The notes beneath the pieces are model-generated. The model was not told the origin of the DNA. It did no database searches and saw nothing but the letters and a program-made list of their open reading frames with translations. Source: CAWEBF01 sp963807235 (lineage in GTDB: Bacteria; Acidobacteriota; Vicinamibacteria; Vicinamibacterales; UBA2999). Taken from it: a stretch of 64,000 bases of DNA. The stretch spans positions 186,001 through 250,000 of the forward strand of contig CAWEBF010000035.1 in NCBI GenBank assembly GCA_963807235.1. Reading direction: 5' to 3'. Below, one piece after another: positions 37,297 to 45,114 of this stretch; the first letter of the stretch is position 1, and every line of letters begins with the position of its first letter. The position numbers were made by a program, and so were the translations under genes.

Positions 37297-37878
37297 CTAG
37301 AGCGTCCTGACCCGGACGTTCCTGAACTTCACGGTGCCGGCGCCGTACTGCAGGGCAATCGGCCCGCGCGCGTGCTTGGTGTCGTCCATGTCCACCATCT
37401 TCATGCCGTTGAGGACGACGGTGAGCTTGGTCCCCCGCGCGGTGATGTCGAAGCTGTTCCACTTCCCGCCCGTCATCACCACGCTGGCCGGCTTGGCCAC
37501 GTCCACGATGCCGCCGGTGCGGAACGACTGGTCCGGGCGCTTGTCGTAGATGTTCACCTCGTAGGAATTCGCCGCGGTGATGGTCTTCGGGTCCTGGCAT
37601 CGGATGAAGACGCCGCTGTTGGCGTCGTCGGTCACCCAGAAGTCCAGCGTGATCTGAAAGTCCCCATAGGGAACGGGCGTCACGAGGAACCCGGTGCCTT
37701 TGTTGGCCTGCACCACGCCGTCAACCACTTCCCAATTGGCGTCGCCGACGACGTTCCAGCCCTTCAAGCTGCCGTCGAGGAGCGTGGTCCAGGCCCCGCC
37801 CTGGGCACTGGTGGTGGGCGCCAAGGTGGTCAGCCCGATGAGGAGCGTCCCCAGGACCAGAGCAGTCGTGCGCGTCAT
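37297..37878 (-). CDS. Secreted DUF1080 (3-keto-disaccharide hydrolase-type) protein
   Basis: Exported protein of 193 residues; a signal peptide (LVLGTLLIGLTTLAPTTSAQ) precedes a DUF1080 concanavalin-like domain: WTTLLDGSLKGWNVVGDANW, VVQANKGTGFLVTP, DFQITLDFWVTDDANSGVFI, SYEVNIYDKRPD and FRNVRVRTL at the C-terminus. Relatives hydrolyse or bind 3-keto-glycosides in the periplasm. ATG 37878 is fixed by GGAGGG just upstream; an upstream in-frame ATG (37992) would put a charged tail before the signal peptide. The gene is divergent from the his leader. Confidence 0.85.
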   Translation of the reverse strand: MTRTTALVLGTLLIGLTTLAPTTSAQGGAWTTLLDGSLKGWNVVGDANWEVVDGVVQANKGTGFLVTPVPYGDFQITLDFWVTDDANSGVFIRCQDPKTITAANSYEVNIYDKRPDQSFRTGGIVDVAKPASVVMTGGKWNSFDITARGTKLTVVLNGMKMVDMDDTKHARGPIALQYGAGTVKFRNVRVRTL

Positions 37879-37990
37879 ATACCCTCCGTGAACCGAGACA
37901 GGACCGTCGCCGCCGTGTGCGCGGATTATAGGCGAACGGACCGCCGGACACTTGCGGTCCCTCGACGGTTTCGGGTAGCCTTGAAAGCTC

Positions 37991-38074
37991 ATGGTTGGTT
38001 CGGTTCGCCACGCGCATCACCATCACCACGGCCACCGGGGCCGTCTGGCCGGACTGCGCGCACACGTGAACTGA
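37991..38074 (+). CDS. hisL: his operon leader peptide (27 codons, eight His)
   Basis: A short gene, ATG 37991 to TGA 38072-38074, whose product contains RHAHHHHHGH: eight His among 27 residues, five consecutive. It lies 125 bases upstream of hisI and is followed by a 7-bp hairpin TGAACTG/CAGTTCA (38067-38086) and then an intrinsic terminator (38106-38134). This is the arrangement of enterobacterial his attenuation, in which ribosome stalling at His codons when charged tRNA-His is scarce prevents terminator formation. No strong Shine-Dalgarno sequence is visible. Interpretation is firm from sequence plus known mechanism. Confidence 0.9.
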   Translation: MVGSVRHAHHHHHGHRGRLAGLRAHVN

Positions 38075-38105
38075 TTTCCCAGTTCAGCACCAACGCGAAA
38101 CGCAG

Positions 38106-38134
38106 CCCCGCCGGACGAGATGGCGGGGTTTTTT
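38106..38134 (+). terminator. his operon attenuator terminator
   Basis: CCCCGCC (38106-38112) pairs with GGCGGGG (38122-38128) across a 9-base loop, followed by six T. It lies 31 bases after the hisL stop and 65 bases before hisI, inside the leader. Confidence 0.88.
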
Positions 38135-38199
38135 GTTGTACGGCCACAGGCATCTCGGGCCTGGAAGCCGGAGGCCGGAGCCGGCGAGGGAACGAGGAC

Positions 38200-38526
38200 A
38201 TGGACTTCACGAAACTCGACGGCCTGATACCCGCGGTGGTCCAGGACCACGTGAGCGGCGAGGTGCTGATGGTGGGCTTCATGAACGCGGAGGCCTGGGA
38301 CATCACGAAGCAGACGGGCTACGTGACGTTCTTCAGCCGCACGCGCAACAAGCTGTGGACGAAGGGCGAAACCTCCGGCAACCGCCTCGCGGTGCGCGAG
38401 GCCTTCGTCGACTGCGACGACGACACCGTGCTGGTGAAGGCGGAGCGCCTCGGCGATGGCAACGTGTGCCACACGGGCGACCGCACCTGCTTCTCGAAGC
38501 GCGCGGAAGGAGTCACCATCCCATGA
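38200..38526 (+). CDS. hisI: Phosphoribosyl-AMP cyclohydrolase
   Basis: Stand-alone 108-residue HisI (no HisE pyrophosphohydrolase domain). It opens the purine ring of phosphoribosyl-AMP. Seen: LIPAVVQDHVSGEVLMVGFM, YFSR-like VTFFSRTRNKLWTKGETSGN, metal-binding DCDDDTVLVKAE and the zinc cysteines in NVCHTGDRTCFSK. ATG 38200 follows GAGG. The stop overlaps the hisG ATG (ATGA). First structural gene after the attenuator. hisE, needed for the preceding step, is not in the window. Confidence 0.95.
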   Translation: MDFTKLDGLIPAVVQDHVSGEVLMVGFMNAEAWDITKQTGYVTFFSRTRNKLWTKGETSGNRLAVREAFVDCDDDTVLVKAERLGDGNVCHTGDRTCFSKRAEGVTIP

Positions 38527-39412
38527 AGCTCAAGCTGGGGCTCCCCAAGGGGTCGCTGCAGGACGCCACGGTTCGCTCTTTGCGCGGGCCGGGTTCAACG
38601 TCTACGTGAGCACGCGGTCCTATTTCCCGTCCATCGACGATCCCGAAATCGAGTGCATGCTGATCCGCGCGCAGGAGATGACGCGCTACGTGTGCGAGGG
38701 GGTGCTCGACGCGGGACTGACCGGCCTCGACTGGGTGGCCGAGCACAAGTACGGCCGCCCCGAGCACACGTGCGCGACGAACCTGGCCGACCTGGTCTAC
38801 TCGAAGCAGAGCTTCGGCAAGGTCGAGATGGGTGCTGGCCGCGCCGGAGGATTCGCGATTCACCAAGCCCACGGATTTCGACGGCGCCGTGATCGCGACC
38901 GAGCTGGTGCAGGTAACCAAGCACTACTTCGACAACCTGGGCGTGAAGGTGAAGCGCGTGGAGTTCTCGTGGGGCGCCACCGAAGTGAAGCCGCCGGTAC
39001 TGGCGGACGCGATCGTGGAGGCCACCGAGACCGGATCCACGCTGCGCGCCAACCGGCTGCGCATCCTGGATACGGTGATGGAGTCGAACACGCAGCTCAT
39101 CGCCAACCAGACGGCGATGGCCGACCCTGGAAGAAGCAGAAGATCGACAACATCGCGCTGCTGCTCAAGGCCGCCATCGAGGCACAGGGCCGCGTGGGGC
39201 TGATGCTGAACGTGAAGCGTACCGACCTGCCGAAGATCCTGGCGCTCCTGCCGGCGCTGCAGCGTCCCACGATCTCGTCGCTGAGCGACGAGGAATGGGT
39301 GGCCGTGAACACGATCATCGAGGAGCGCACCGTGCGCGACATCATTCCGAAGGTGAAGGCGGCGGGGGGACAGGGGATTGTGGAATACCCGCTGAACAAG
39401 ATAGTTGTCTAG
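38523..39412 (+). CDS. hisG: ATP phosphoribosyltransferase, long form (three frameshifts)
   Basis: First enzyme of histidine synthesis, about 296 residues, the long self-sufficient form with a C-terminal regulatory domain, so no hisZ is needed. LKLGLPKGSLQDAT, LFARAGFNVYVSTRSYFPSI, YVCEGVLDAGLTGLDWVAEH, APEDSRFTKPTDFDGAVIAT and the C-terminal VGLMLNVKRTDLPKILALLP are recognised across frames. Shifts lie near 38580, 38830 and 39125. In two of them restoring one C in a C-run (CGCCTC, GACCCCTGG) repairs the frame, which points to sequencing error. Ends at a heptamer hairpin. Confidence 0.92.
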
Positions 39413-39499
39413 TTCGTGGTTCGTCGTTCGTGGCTGGTAGTTCCGCCAAGAGCGCTTCTACCCCTGCGGCACCACGAACGACGAACCACGAACCACGAA
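39413..39499. repeat. Inverted heptamer arrays between hisG and hisD
   Basis: TTCGTGG TTCGTCG TTCGTGG (39413-39433) begins on the base after the hisG stop. The complement CCACGAA CGACGAA CCACGAA CCACGAA (39472-39499) ends just before the hisD Shine-Dalgarno sequence. The mRNA can fold into a 21-bp-class hairpin with a 38-base loop. Confidence 0.9.
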
Positions 39500-39513
39500 C
39501 CCGAGGAGAGCCA

Positions 39514-40777
39514 TTGCGCATCGTCGAATCATCAAACCGCCGCGCCGTGCGTGAGCTGCTCGCTCCCGAACGCGTACGAGACGGCGCGACGGAGCGGCGG
39601 GTCGCGCGCATCGTCTCGGCCGTCCGCAAGGACGGCGACAAGGCGCTGCTGCGGTTCGCGCGATCGCTCGACCGCCTCGAAGGGCCGATGGAAGTGTCGC
39701 GGGCCGAGATGAAGCGGGCCGCGGCCTCGGTGTCGCGCGCGGTGCGCGCGTCCATCCGCACCGCCGCGCGCAACATCCGCGCCGTGGCGAAGCAGCAGGT
39801 GCCAAAGCCCTGGCGCCTCACGGTGGCGCCGGGCGTCACGGTCGAGCAGCGCGTGACGCCGCTCGAGCGAGTGGGCTGCTACGTGCCCGGCGGGCGCTAT
39901 CCCCTGCCGTCGTCGCTTCTCATGACCGCTATTCCGGCGAAGACCGCCGGCGTTTCCGAAGTCGTGGTCGCGTGCCCGCGGCCCGACGCCGTGGTGATGG
40001 CCGCGGCGCTCGAAGCCGGCGTGTCGCGGCTCTTTCGTGTGGGCGGAGCCCACGCGGTGGCCGCGCTGGCCTACGGCACGGACTCGATCCCGCGGGTGGA
40101 CAAGATCGTGGGTCCTGGCAACCGCTTCGTGGCGGCGGCCAAGGCGCTCGTGGCAGCTGACTGCGGCATCGACTTCTACGCGGGGCCGACCGAGATCGTG
40201 ATCGTCGCGTCCAAGGGCCCGGCGTCGTGGATCGCCGCCGACCTGATCGCGCAGGCGGAGCACGACCCCGACGCCCGGGCCGTGCTGATTACGCCCAATG
40301 CGGCGCTGGCGACCGACGTCGCGGTTCACGTCCAGGCGCGGATGCCGGCAAGCGGCCCCGCGCGCGCGTCCCTGGACGCGCATGGCGGCGTGATCGTGAC
40401 GAAGTCGCTGGCCGAAGCGATCGAGCTGGCGAACGAGGCCGCGGCCGAGCACCTGGTGGTGGACGACGATCGGGTGGCGGCGAAGATCCGGCGCGCAGGG
40501 TCGCTCTTTGTCGGCCCGTGGTCGGCGCAGGTAGCCGGGGACTACGCGATCGGCTGCAACCACGTGCTGCCCACCGCGGGAACCGCGCGCGTGCGCGGGG
40601 GCCTGTCGGCCGCCGACTTCGTCCGCCAGATCACCGTGCAACGCGTGACGAAGAAGGGTCTGTCGACACATCGGCCCGAGCGTGATGACGCTGGCGCTGG
40701 CCGAGGGCCTGGTGGCCCACGCCGCCTCGATCGCAGTGCGTCTCCATGACGCCCCGCCAGGGAGGAAAAGGTCGTGA
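39514..40777 (+). CDS. hisD: Histidinol dehydrogenase (one frameshift)
   Basis: About 421 residues; oxidises histidinol to histidine in two NAD steps with zinc. Seen: ERVGCYVPGGRYPLPSSLLM, AGVSEVVVACPRPD, VDKIVGPGNRFVAAAKALV, DFYAGPTEIVIVA, IAADLIAQAEHDPDARAVL and the Zn/His block GDYAIGCNHVLPT. A shift near 40673 leads to HIGPSVMTLALAEGLVAHAA and the C-terminus. The start is TTG 39514, with GAGGAGAG 4 bases upstream. GTGA overlap with hisB. Confidence 0.95.
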
Positions 40778-41368
40778 AGGCACGCACGGCGAAGTTCGAC
40801 CGGCGGACCAAGGAGACGGACATTCGCGGCGCGCTGACGATCGACGGCCAGGGCCGCTACGACGTCCGCACCGGCATCCGATTCTTCGATCACATGCTGG
40901 AGCTGTTCACGCAGGCACGGCGGGTTCGATTTGTCGCTGAAGGCAGTGGGCGATCTGGACGTGGACCAGCACCACACCGTGGAGGACGTGGGGATCGTGC
41001 TCGGTGAAGCGCTGCTGAAGGCGCTCGGCGATCGCAAGGGCATCAACCGCGCCGGCTATTTCGTGATGCCGATGGACGAAACGCTTGCGGTGGTGGCCGT
41101 CGATCTCGGCGGCCGCCCCCACGCCAAGGTGGACCTGAAGGTGAAGGTGCGCCTGGTGGGCGATCTGCAAAGCGAGCTCGTGGCCGACTTCTTCGACGGC
41201 TTCGCCATGGGCGCCAGGGCCAACGTGCACGCGAAGGTCCTGTACGGGCGCTCCAGCCACCACCACGTCGAGGCGGTGTTCAAGGCATTCGCGCGGGCGC
41301 TGCGCGTGGCCTGCGCGAAGGACGCGCGGCTGGCGAAGATGCTCCCGAGCACGAAGGGCCTGCTGTGA
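40774..41368 (+). CDS. hisB: Imidazoleglycerol-phosphate dehydratase (one frameshift)
   Basis: Monofunctional dehydratase of about 197 residues; no histidinol-phosphatase domain. Seen: TGIRFFDHMLELF, QHHTVEDVGIVLGEALLKAL, RAGYFVMPMDETLAVVAVDL and RSSHHHVEAVFKAFARAL, carrying the manganese-binding His and Glu. The frame breaks near 40920 (FTQ to HGGFDLSLKAVGDLDV); removing one G repairs it. GTG 40774 overlaps the hisD stop and its own stop overlaps hisH (GTGA). Confidence 0.95.
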
Positions 41369-42005
41369 TCGCGCTGGTCGATTACGGCGCCGGCAACCTG
41401 ACGTCGGTGCGCAAGGCATTCAGCACGCTGGGCGCGCGCTTCTTCACGCCCACGGCGCCGGGCGAGTGCGCGGACGTGGCGGCCATCGTCGTGCCTGGCG
41501 TGGGTCACTTCGGCGCCACCGCTGCGCTGGACGCGCCGTGGCGCGAGGCGATTTCGCGCGGCTGTGGCGAGGGGCACGCCGCTCTTCGGCATCTGCGTCG
41601 GCATGCAGTGGCTGTTCGAGGGCAGCGAGGAAGCGCCCGGCGTCCCCGGCCTGGGCGCGCTGCCCGGGCGCATCGCGCGGCTCGACGGCAACGCCACGGA
41701 GCGGCTGAAAGTCCCGCACGTCGGCTGGAACGCGCTGGACTTCGCGAAGCCCGCGCGCCTTCTCAGCGGGCTCACGTCCGGCGCGCAGGTGTACTTCACG
41801 CACTCGTTCGCCGCCCCGGTCACCGAGGCGTGCGCCGCCGCCACCACGCACGCCAACACGTTCGCCTCGGTGGTCGAGCGCGACAACGTGTTCGGCGTCC
41901 AGTTCCACCCGGAGAAGTCGAGCGACGCCGGGCTGCGCATCCTGCGCAACTTCCTCGACCTGGTCGAGGCCCGCCGCGCGGAGCGCGGCAAGCCGACATG
42001 TCTGA
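41365..42005 (+). CDS. hisH: Imidazole glycerol phosphate synthase, glutaminase subunit (one or two frameshifts)
   Basis: Class I glutaminase of about 213 residues supplying ammonia to HisF. Seen: VDYGAGNLTSVRKAF, VPGVGHFG, the catalytic Cys in LFGICVGMQWLFEGSEE, and His/Glu in VFGVQFHPEKSSDAGL. The frame breaks near 41562. Its end has no stop in frame: reading continues through RAERGKPTCL straight into the hisF ATG. A TGA at 42003-42005, overlapping the hisF ATG, would be the natural stop in the next frame, so either another indel or a HisH-HisF fusion is present. Confidence 0.9.
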
Positions 42006-42767
42006 TGCTGACCAAACGCATCATCGCGTGCCTGGACGTGCGCGACGGCCAGGTGGTGAAGGGCGTGCAGTTCCAGGAGCTGCGGCACGCCGGCGACCCC
42101 GGCGAGCTGGCCCGGCGCTACAACGTGGAAGGGCATCGACGAGGTGGTGATCCTGGACATCACCGCGACGCTGGAGAAGCGCCAGGCGCTGGCGAGGACC
42201 ATCGCGGCGGTGGCCCGTGAGATCTTCCTGCCGCTGACCGTCGGCGGCGGCATCCGCACCGAAGAGGACGCGGATGCGGCCGTCGAGGCCGGCGCCGACA
42301 AGGTCAGCCTGAACACGGCCGCGCTGAAGAACCCGGGGCTGATCACCACACTGGCGAAACGCTACGGCAGCCAGGCCGTGATCGTGGCGATCGACGCCAA
42401 GCGGCGTGACGACAAGTTCGCCGTGTTCGTCCGCAGCGGCACTTCAGATGCGGCGCGCGATGCCGTGGAGTGGGCAAAGGAAGCCGAGGGCCACGGCGCG
42501 GGCGAAATCCTCCTGACGTCGATGGACCGCGACGGCACCCGCGCCGGCTTCGACTGCGAGATGACCGCCGCGGTATCGGATGCCGTGAACATCCCGGTGA
42601 TCGCGTCGGGCGGCGCCGGCTCGTTCGAGCACTTCACCGACGTCTTCACGCGCGGCCACGCCGACGCGGCCCTGGCCGCGTCGATCTTCCACTACGCCGA
42701 GTCGAGCGTCGCCGATCTGAAGCGCTATCTGCGCGATCGCGGGATTCCGACTCGGCTCATCAGCTGA
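42005..42767 (+). CDS. hisF: Imidazole glycerol phosphate synthase, cyclase subunit (one frameshift)
   Basis: TIM-barrel cyclase of about 253 residues making imidazole glycerol phosphate and AICAR. Catalytic Asp residues in IIACLDVRDGQVVKG and MDRDGTRAGFD; phosphate-binding loops LPLTVGGGIRTEEDADAAVE and VIASGGAGSFEHF. A shift near 42128 joins NVEG to IDEVVILDITATLEK; removing one G from a run repairs it. Last gene of the operon. The stop overlaps the convergent PEP-CTERM gene by 8 bases. hisA lies 14 kb downstream. Confidence 0.95.
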
Positions 42768-43713
42768 CGTTCGCGGACTGGCGAGCGCGCCTCGCGCGGG
42801 CAAGCGCGCCGGCGATTCCGAACGCGGTCAAGGCCAGCGTTGCGGGCTCGGGGACCACGCCGTTTTCCGTGACTCCGTACCCGAGGCGCCCACGAACTGC
42901 GCGCTGACTGGCCTGCCAGCGGCGTCGAGCGCCTGCAGTCCGGTAAGCGTCAGCGTGTGGAAGAAGCTGGCGGAGCCGGAGCCTGTACCTTCTACTTCGA
43001 CGAAGGTGACGTCGTCATCGCCGAAGACGACCGGGCGTACCGACAGAGGTGCCCAGGAAGTTCATCAGATAGAACGGCGTCCCGTAGGTAAAGGAAATCG
43101 GCACGTTGATGCTGGCGGGGCCGGAATACAGGCCGAACACGGAGTGCTCCAGATTCCAAGGCCCGTTCAGACCCCATTGCACGCCGACCTGCGCTCCCGC
43201 GAATGCCTCACCGGCGCTCGACGCCGAGCCGGAAAGAGTGAAGCCGACATTGAGCGTACCGGCAGTCCCGGCGAGTCCCGCGGCGTTGACGGTCAGCAGC
43301 TCAGTCGCCGTGGCGTTCGCGAAGGCAAAGCGGGTGTCGGGTGACGTCAGATTGAACGTCCCGGTTACGCTCGCGCTCAGAGCGCCGAAGTCCGCGTCGG
43401 CCTCAGCGAAGTAGACGAACGCCGGATCGGCAAAGCCGTCGGTGACGTTGCTGACGCTGATGTAACCCGCGCCGGCGCTGTCTGAGCCTGAGTAGGACTG
43501 GTCGGGGCCAAACATCTGGAAGTTGATCGGATCTTCATCATTCAAGCACTGACCAGCGCCCCCGTATGGGCCCGCTGGGTCGCACCCGAGGTTCGCGCCA
43601 ACCACGGTCTCCAAAAGGAATGAGTCCGCGGAAGCCGGCACCGTTAGCAACAGAGTACCAACCACCCCCGTGATCAGGATCTTGGCTGCTCTGGAAACAC
43701 TGACTGCGGTCAT
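42760..43713 (-). CDS. Secreted PEP-CTERM sorting-domain protein (two frameshifts)
   Basis: Exported protein of about 316 residues. A signal peptide (KILITGVVGTLLLTVPASA) precedes a beta-rich, Ser/Thr/Gly-rich body and a PEP-CTERM tail: VPEPATLALTAFGIAGALAR, that is VPEP, a hydrophobic helix and Arg-rich end. Such tails are processed by an exosortase, usually in bacteria making extracellular polysaccharide; no exosortase gene is in the window. Shifts lie near 43045 (LGTS to VRPVVFGDDDVTFVEVEG) and near 42880 (VGASG to YGVTENGVVPEPA). AGAGGAG precedes ATG 43713. The promoter looks sigma-54 dependent. Confidence 0.82.
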
Positions 43714-43761
43714 TGAAGCTCCTCTCTGTCTGACGGACAGAAGTACGGAAGCTGCTGAGCC

Positions 43762-43777
43762 AGCAATCGTGGTGCCG
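43762..43777 (-). promoter_or_regulatory. Sigma-54 promoter of the PEP-CTERM gene
   Basis: CGGCACCACGATTGCT matches the -24/-12 consensus TGGCAC-N5-TTGCT except for the first base, with GG and GC ten bases apart. The predicted start is about 40 bases before ATG 43713. PEP-CTERM genes of other bacteria are known to be RpoN-dependent. The rest of the 230-base divergent gap holds no gene I can support. Confidence 0.65.
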
Positions 43778-43945
43778 ATACCCCGAATCGGGTGTTTTCC
43801 GAGCGTTTCGATCGTTTAGCACGAGACGCACTCCATGAAGTCCAGAAGCTGGGGGAAATCAGTCTTCCGACTCTTGTTGCGGGATTGGGGGCCGTCGAGA
43901 TAGAACTGGCCTGCGTTCGCCCGATTGACTGAAGGAGATCCTTCC

Positions 43946-44951
43946 ATGCGATTAGCCCTTGGTGTTCTCGCCTGCGCGGCTGCCCTCGCGTCCGGCTCGT
44001 TCGTCGCCCCCGTCGGCGCATCCACGGGCCCGATCCCACTCGACTGCAATCGCGCATGCCTGGAGGGCGTGATCGACCAGTATCTGAAAGCCGTAGTGGC
44101 GCACGACCCGAAGCTGCTGCCGCTGTCGCAGGACGTCAGGTTCACCGAGAACGGCCAGCTGCTGCCGGTGGGCGACGGCTTCTGGAAGACGGCCCAGGGC
44201 ATCGGCAACTACCGGCACATCTTCGCCGACCCGGAGTTCGGGCAGGTGGCCGTCATGGCCACGATGCGCGAGGCGAACACCAACATTCTCATGAGCGTGC
44301 GGCTGCGCATCGAGCTGGGCCGAATCACCGAGATCGAAGCCGTGTACTTCAAGCCGGGAGGCGGCGGGCCCAACAACATCGACGCCGTGGACAAGAGCGG
44401 CAAGGCCGAGGACATGTGGTTCAAGACGATCCCCCCCGCGCAGAGGCTCTCGCGCCAGCAGATGATCGGGATCGCCGATGGCTACTTCACGAGCGTGCAG
44501 AAGAACGACGGCAAGGGCATCAATGGCACGGGGACGTACCCGTTCACCAACGACTGCCACCGCATCGAGAACGGGTCGCCGACGACGAACGTGCCGCCGC
44601 CGCCGAATTCGAAGCCCGGCATCAACCTGTTCTCGATGGACTGCCTGGCGCAGTTCAAGATGGGTCTCTACTACGTGGTGCAGAACATCCACAGCCGGCG
44701 CTACCCGCTGGTGGACCAGGAGCGCGGCGTGGTGTGGGCGCACTCCGTGTTCGACCAGGGCACGGTGAATTCCGGCGTGCTGTCGGACGGCACCAAGCAC
44801 AGCTATCAGGGGTTCAACCGCCCCGAGCAGCATCCTGGTGACCGAGGCGTTCCTGATCGAGGACGCGAAGATTCGTCGCGTGGAGATGATCGGCCCGGCG
44901 GCGACGTATCACCTACAACCGGCATGGCCCGGGGGGCTGAGCGGTAACTGA
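43946..44951 (+). CDS. Exported NTF2-like (DUF8021-type) protein of unknown function (one frameshift)
   Basis: Secreted protein of about 335 residues with a signal peptide (LGVLACAAALASGSFVAPVG). CNRACLEGVIDQYLKAVVAH and LPLSQDVRFTENGQLLPVGD resemble the start of SnoaL/NTF2-like folds, and a second similar half contains NLFSMDCLAQFKMGLYYVVQ and RYPLVDQERGVVWAHSVFD, which I associate tentatively with DUF8021. A shift near 44830 joins GFNRP to SSILVTEAFLIEDAKIRRVE, ending GPAATYHLQPAWPGGLSGN. AAGGAGA precedes ATG 43946. Function unknown. Confidence 0.7.
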
Positions 44952-44952
44952 G

Positions 44953-45074
44953 GGCGCCAGGCTCCGGGCGCCAGGCTCCAGGCCTGGCCAAGGACCACTG
45001 AGCAAAAGCGTAACGGCGCGTACGAAGTTCCGACGTCCTTCTTCATGCCTGTAGCCCGGAGCCTGTAGCCCGGA
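44953..45074 (+). repeat. Two heptamer arrays in the gap before the beta-helix gene
   Basis: GGCGCCA GGCTCCG GGCGCCA GGCTCCA (44953-44980, beginning two bases after a stop codon) and GCCTGTA GCCCGGA GCCTGTA GCCCGGA (45047-45074). The second is also a 14-bp dimer repeat. An 8-bp dyad CCGGCAGT/ACTGCCGG follows at 45086-45109. Confidence 0.82.
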
Positions 45075-45114
45075 GCCCATCCAGCCCGGCAGTCCGATTG
45101 CACTGCCGGTCTGG

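Noticed and set aside
37991..38074. Run of His codons resembling a cloned His-tag (vector contamination)
   Set aside because: Context is a natural leader: upstream non-coding DNA, a following attenuator terminator and the his operon; no vector sequence adjoins it.
45086..45109. 8-bp dyad before the beta-helix gene considered as a terminator
   Set aside because: No T-run follows and it abuts the ATG; it is more likely an operator or chance dyad.
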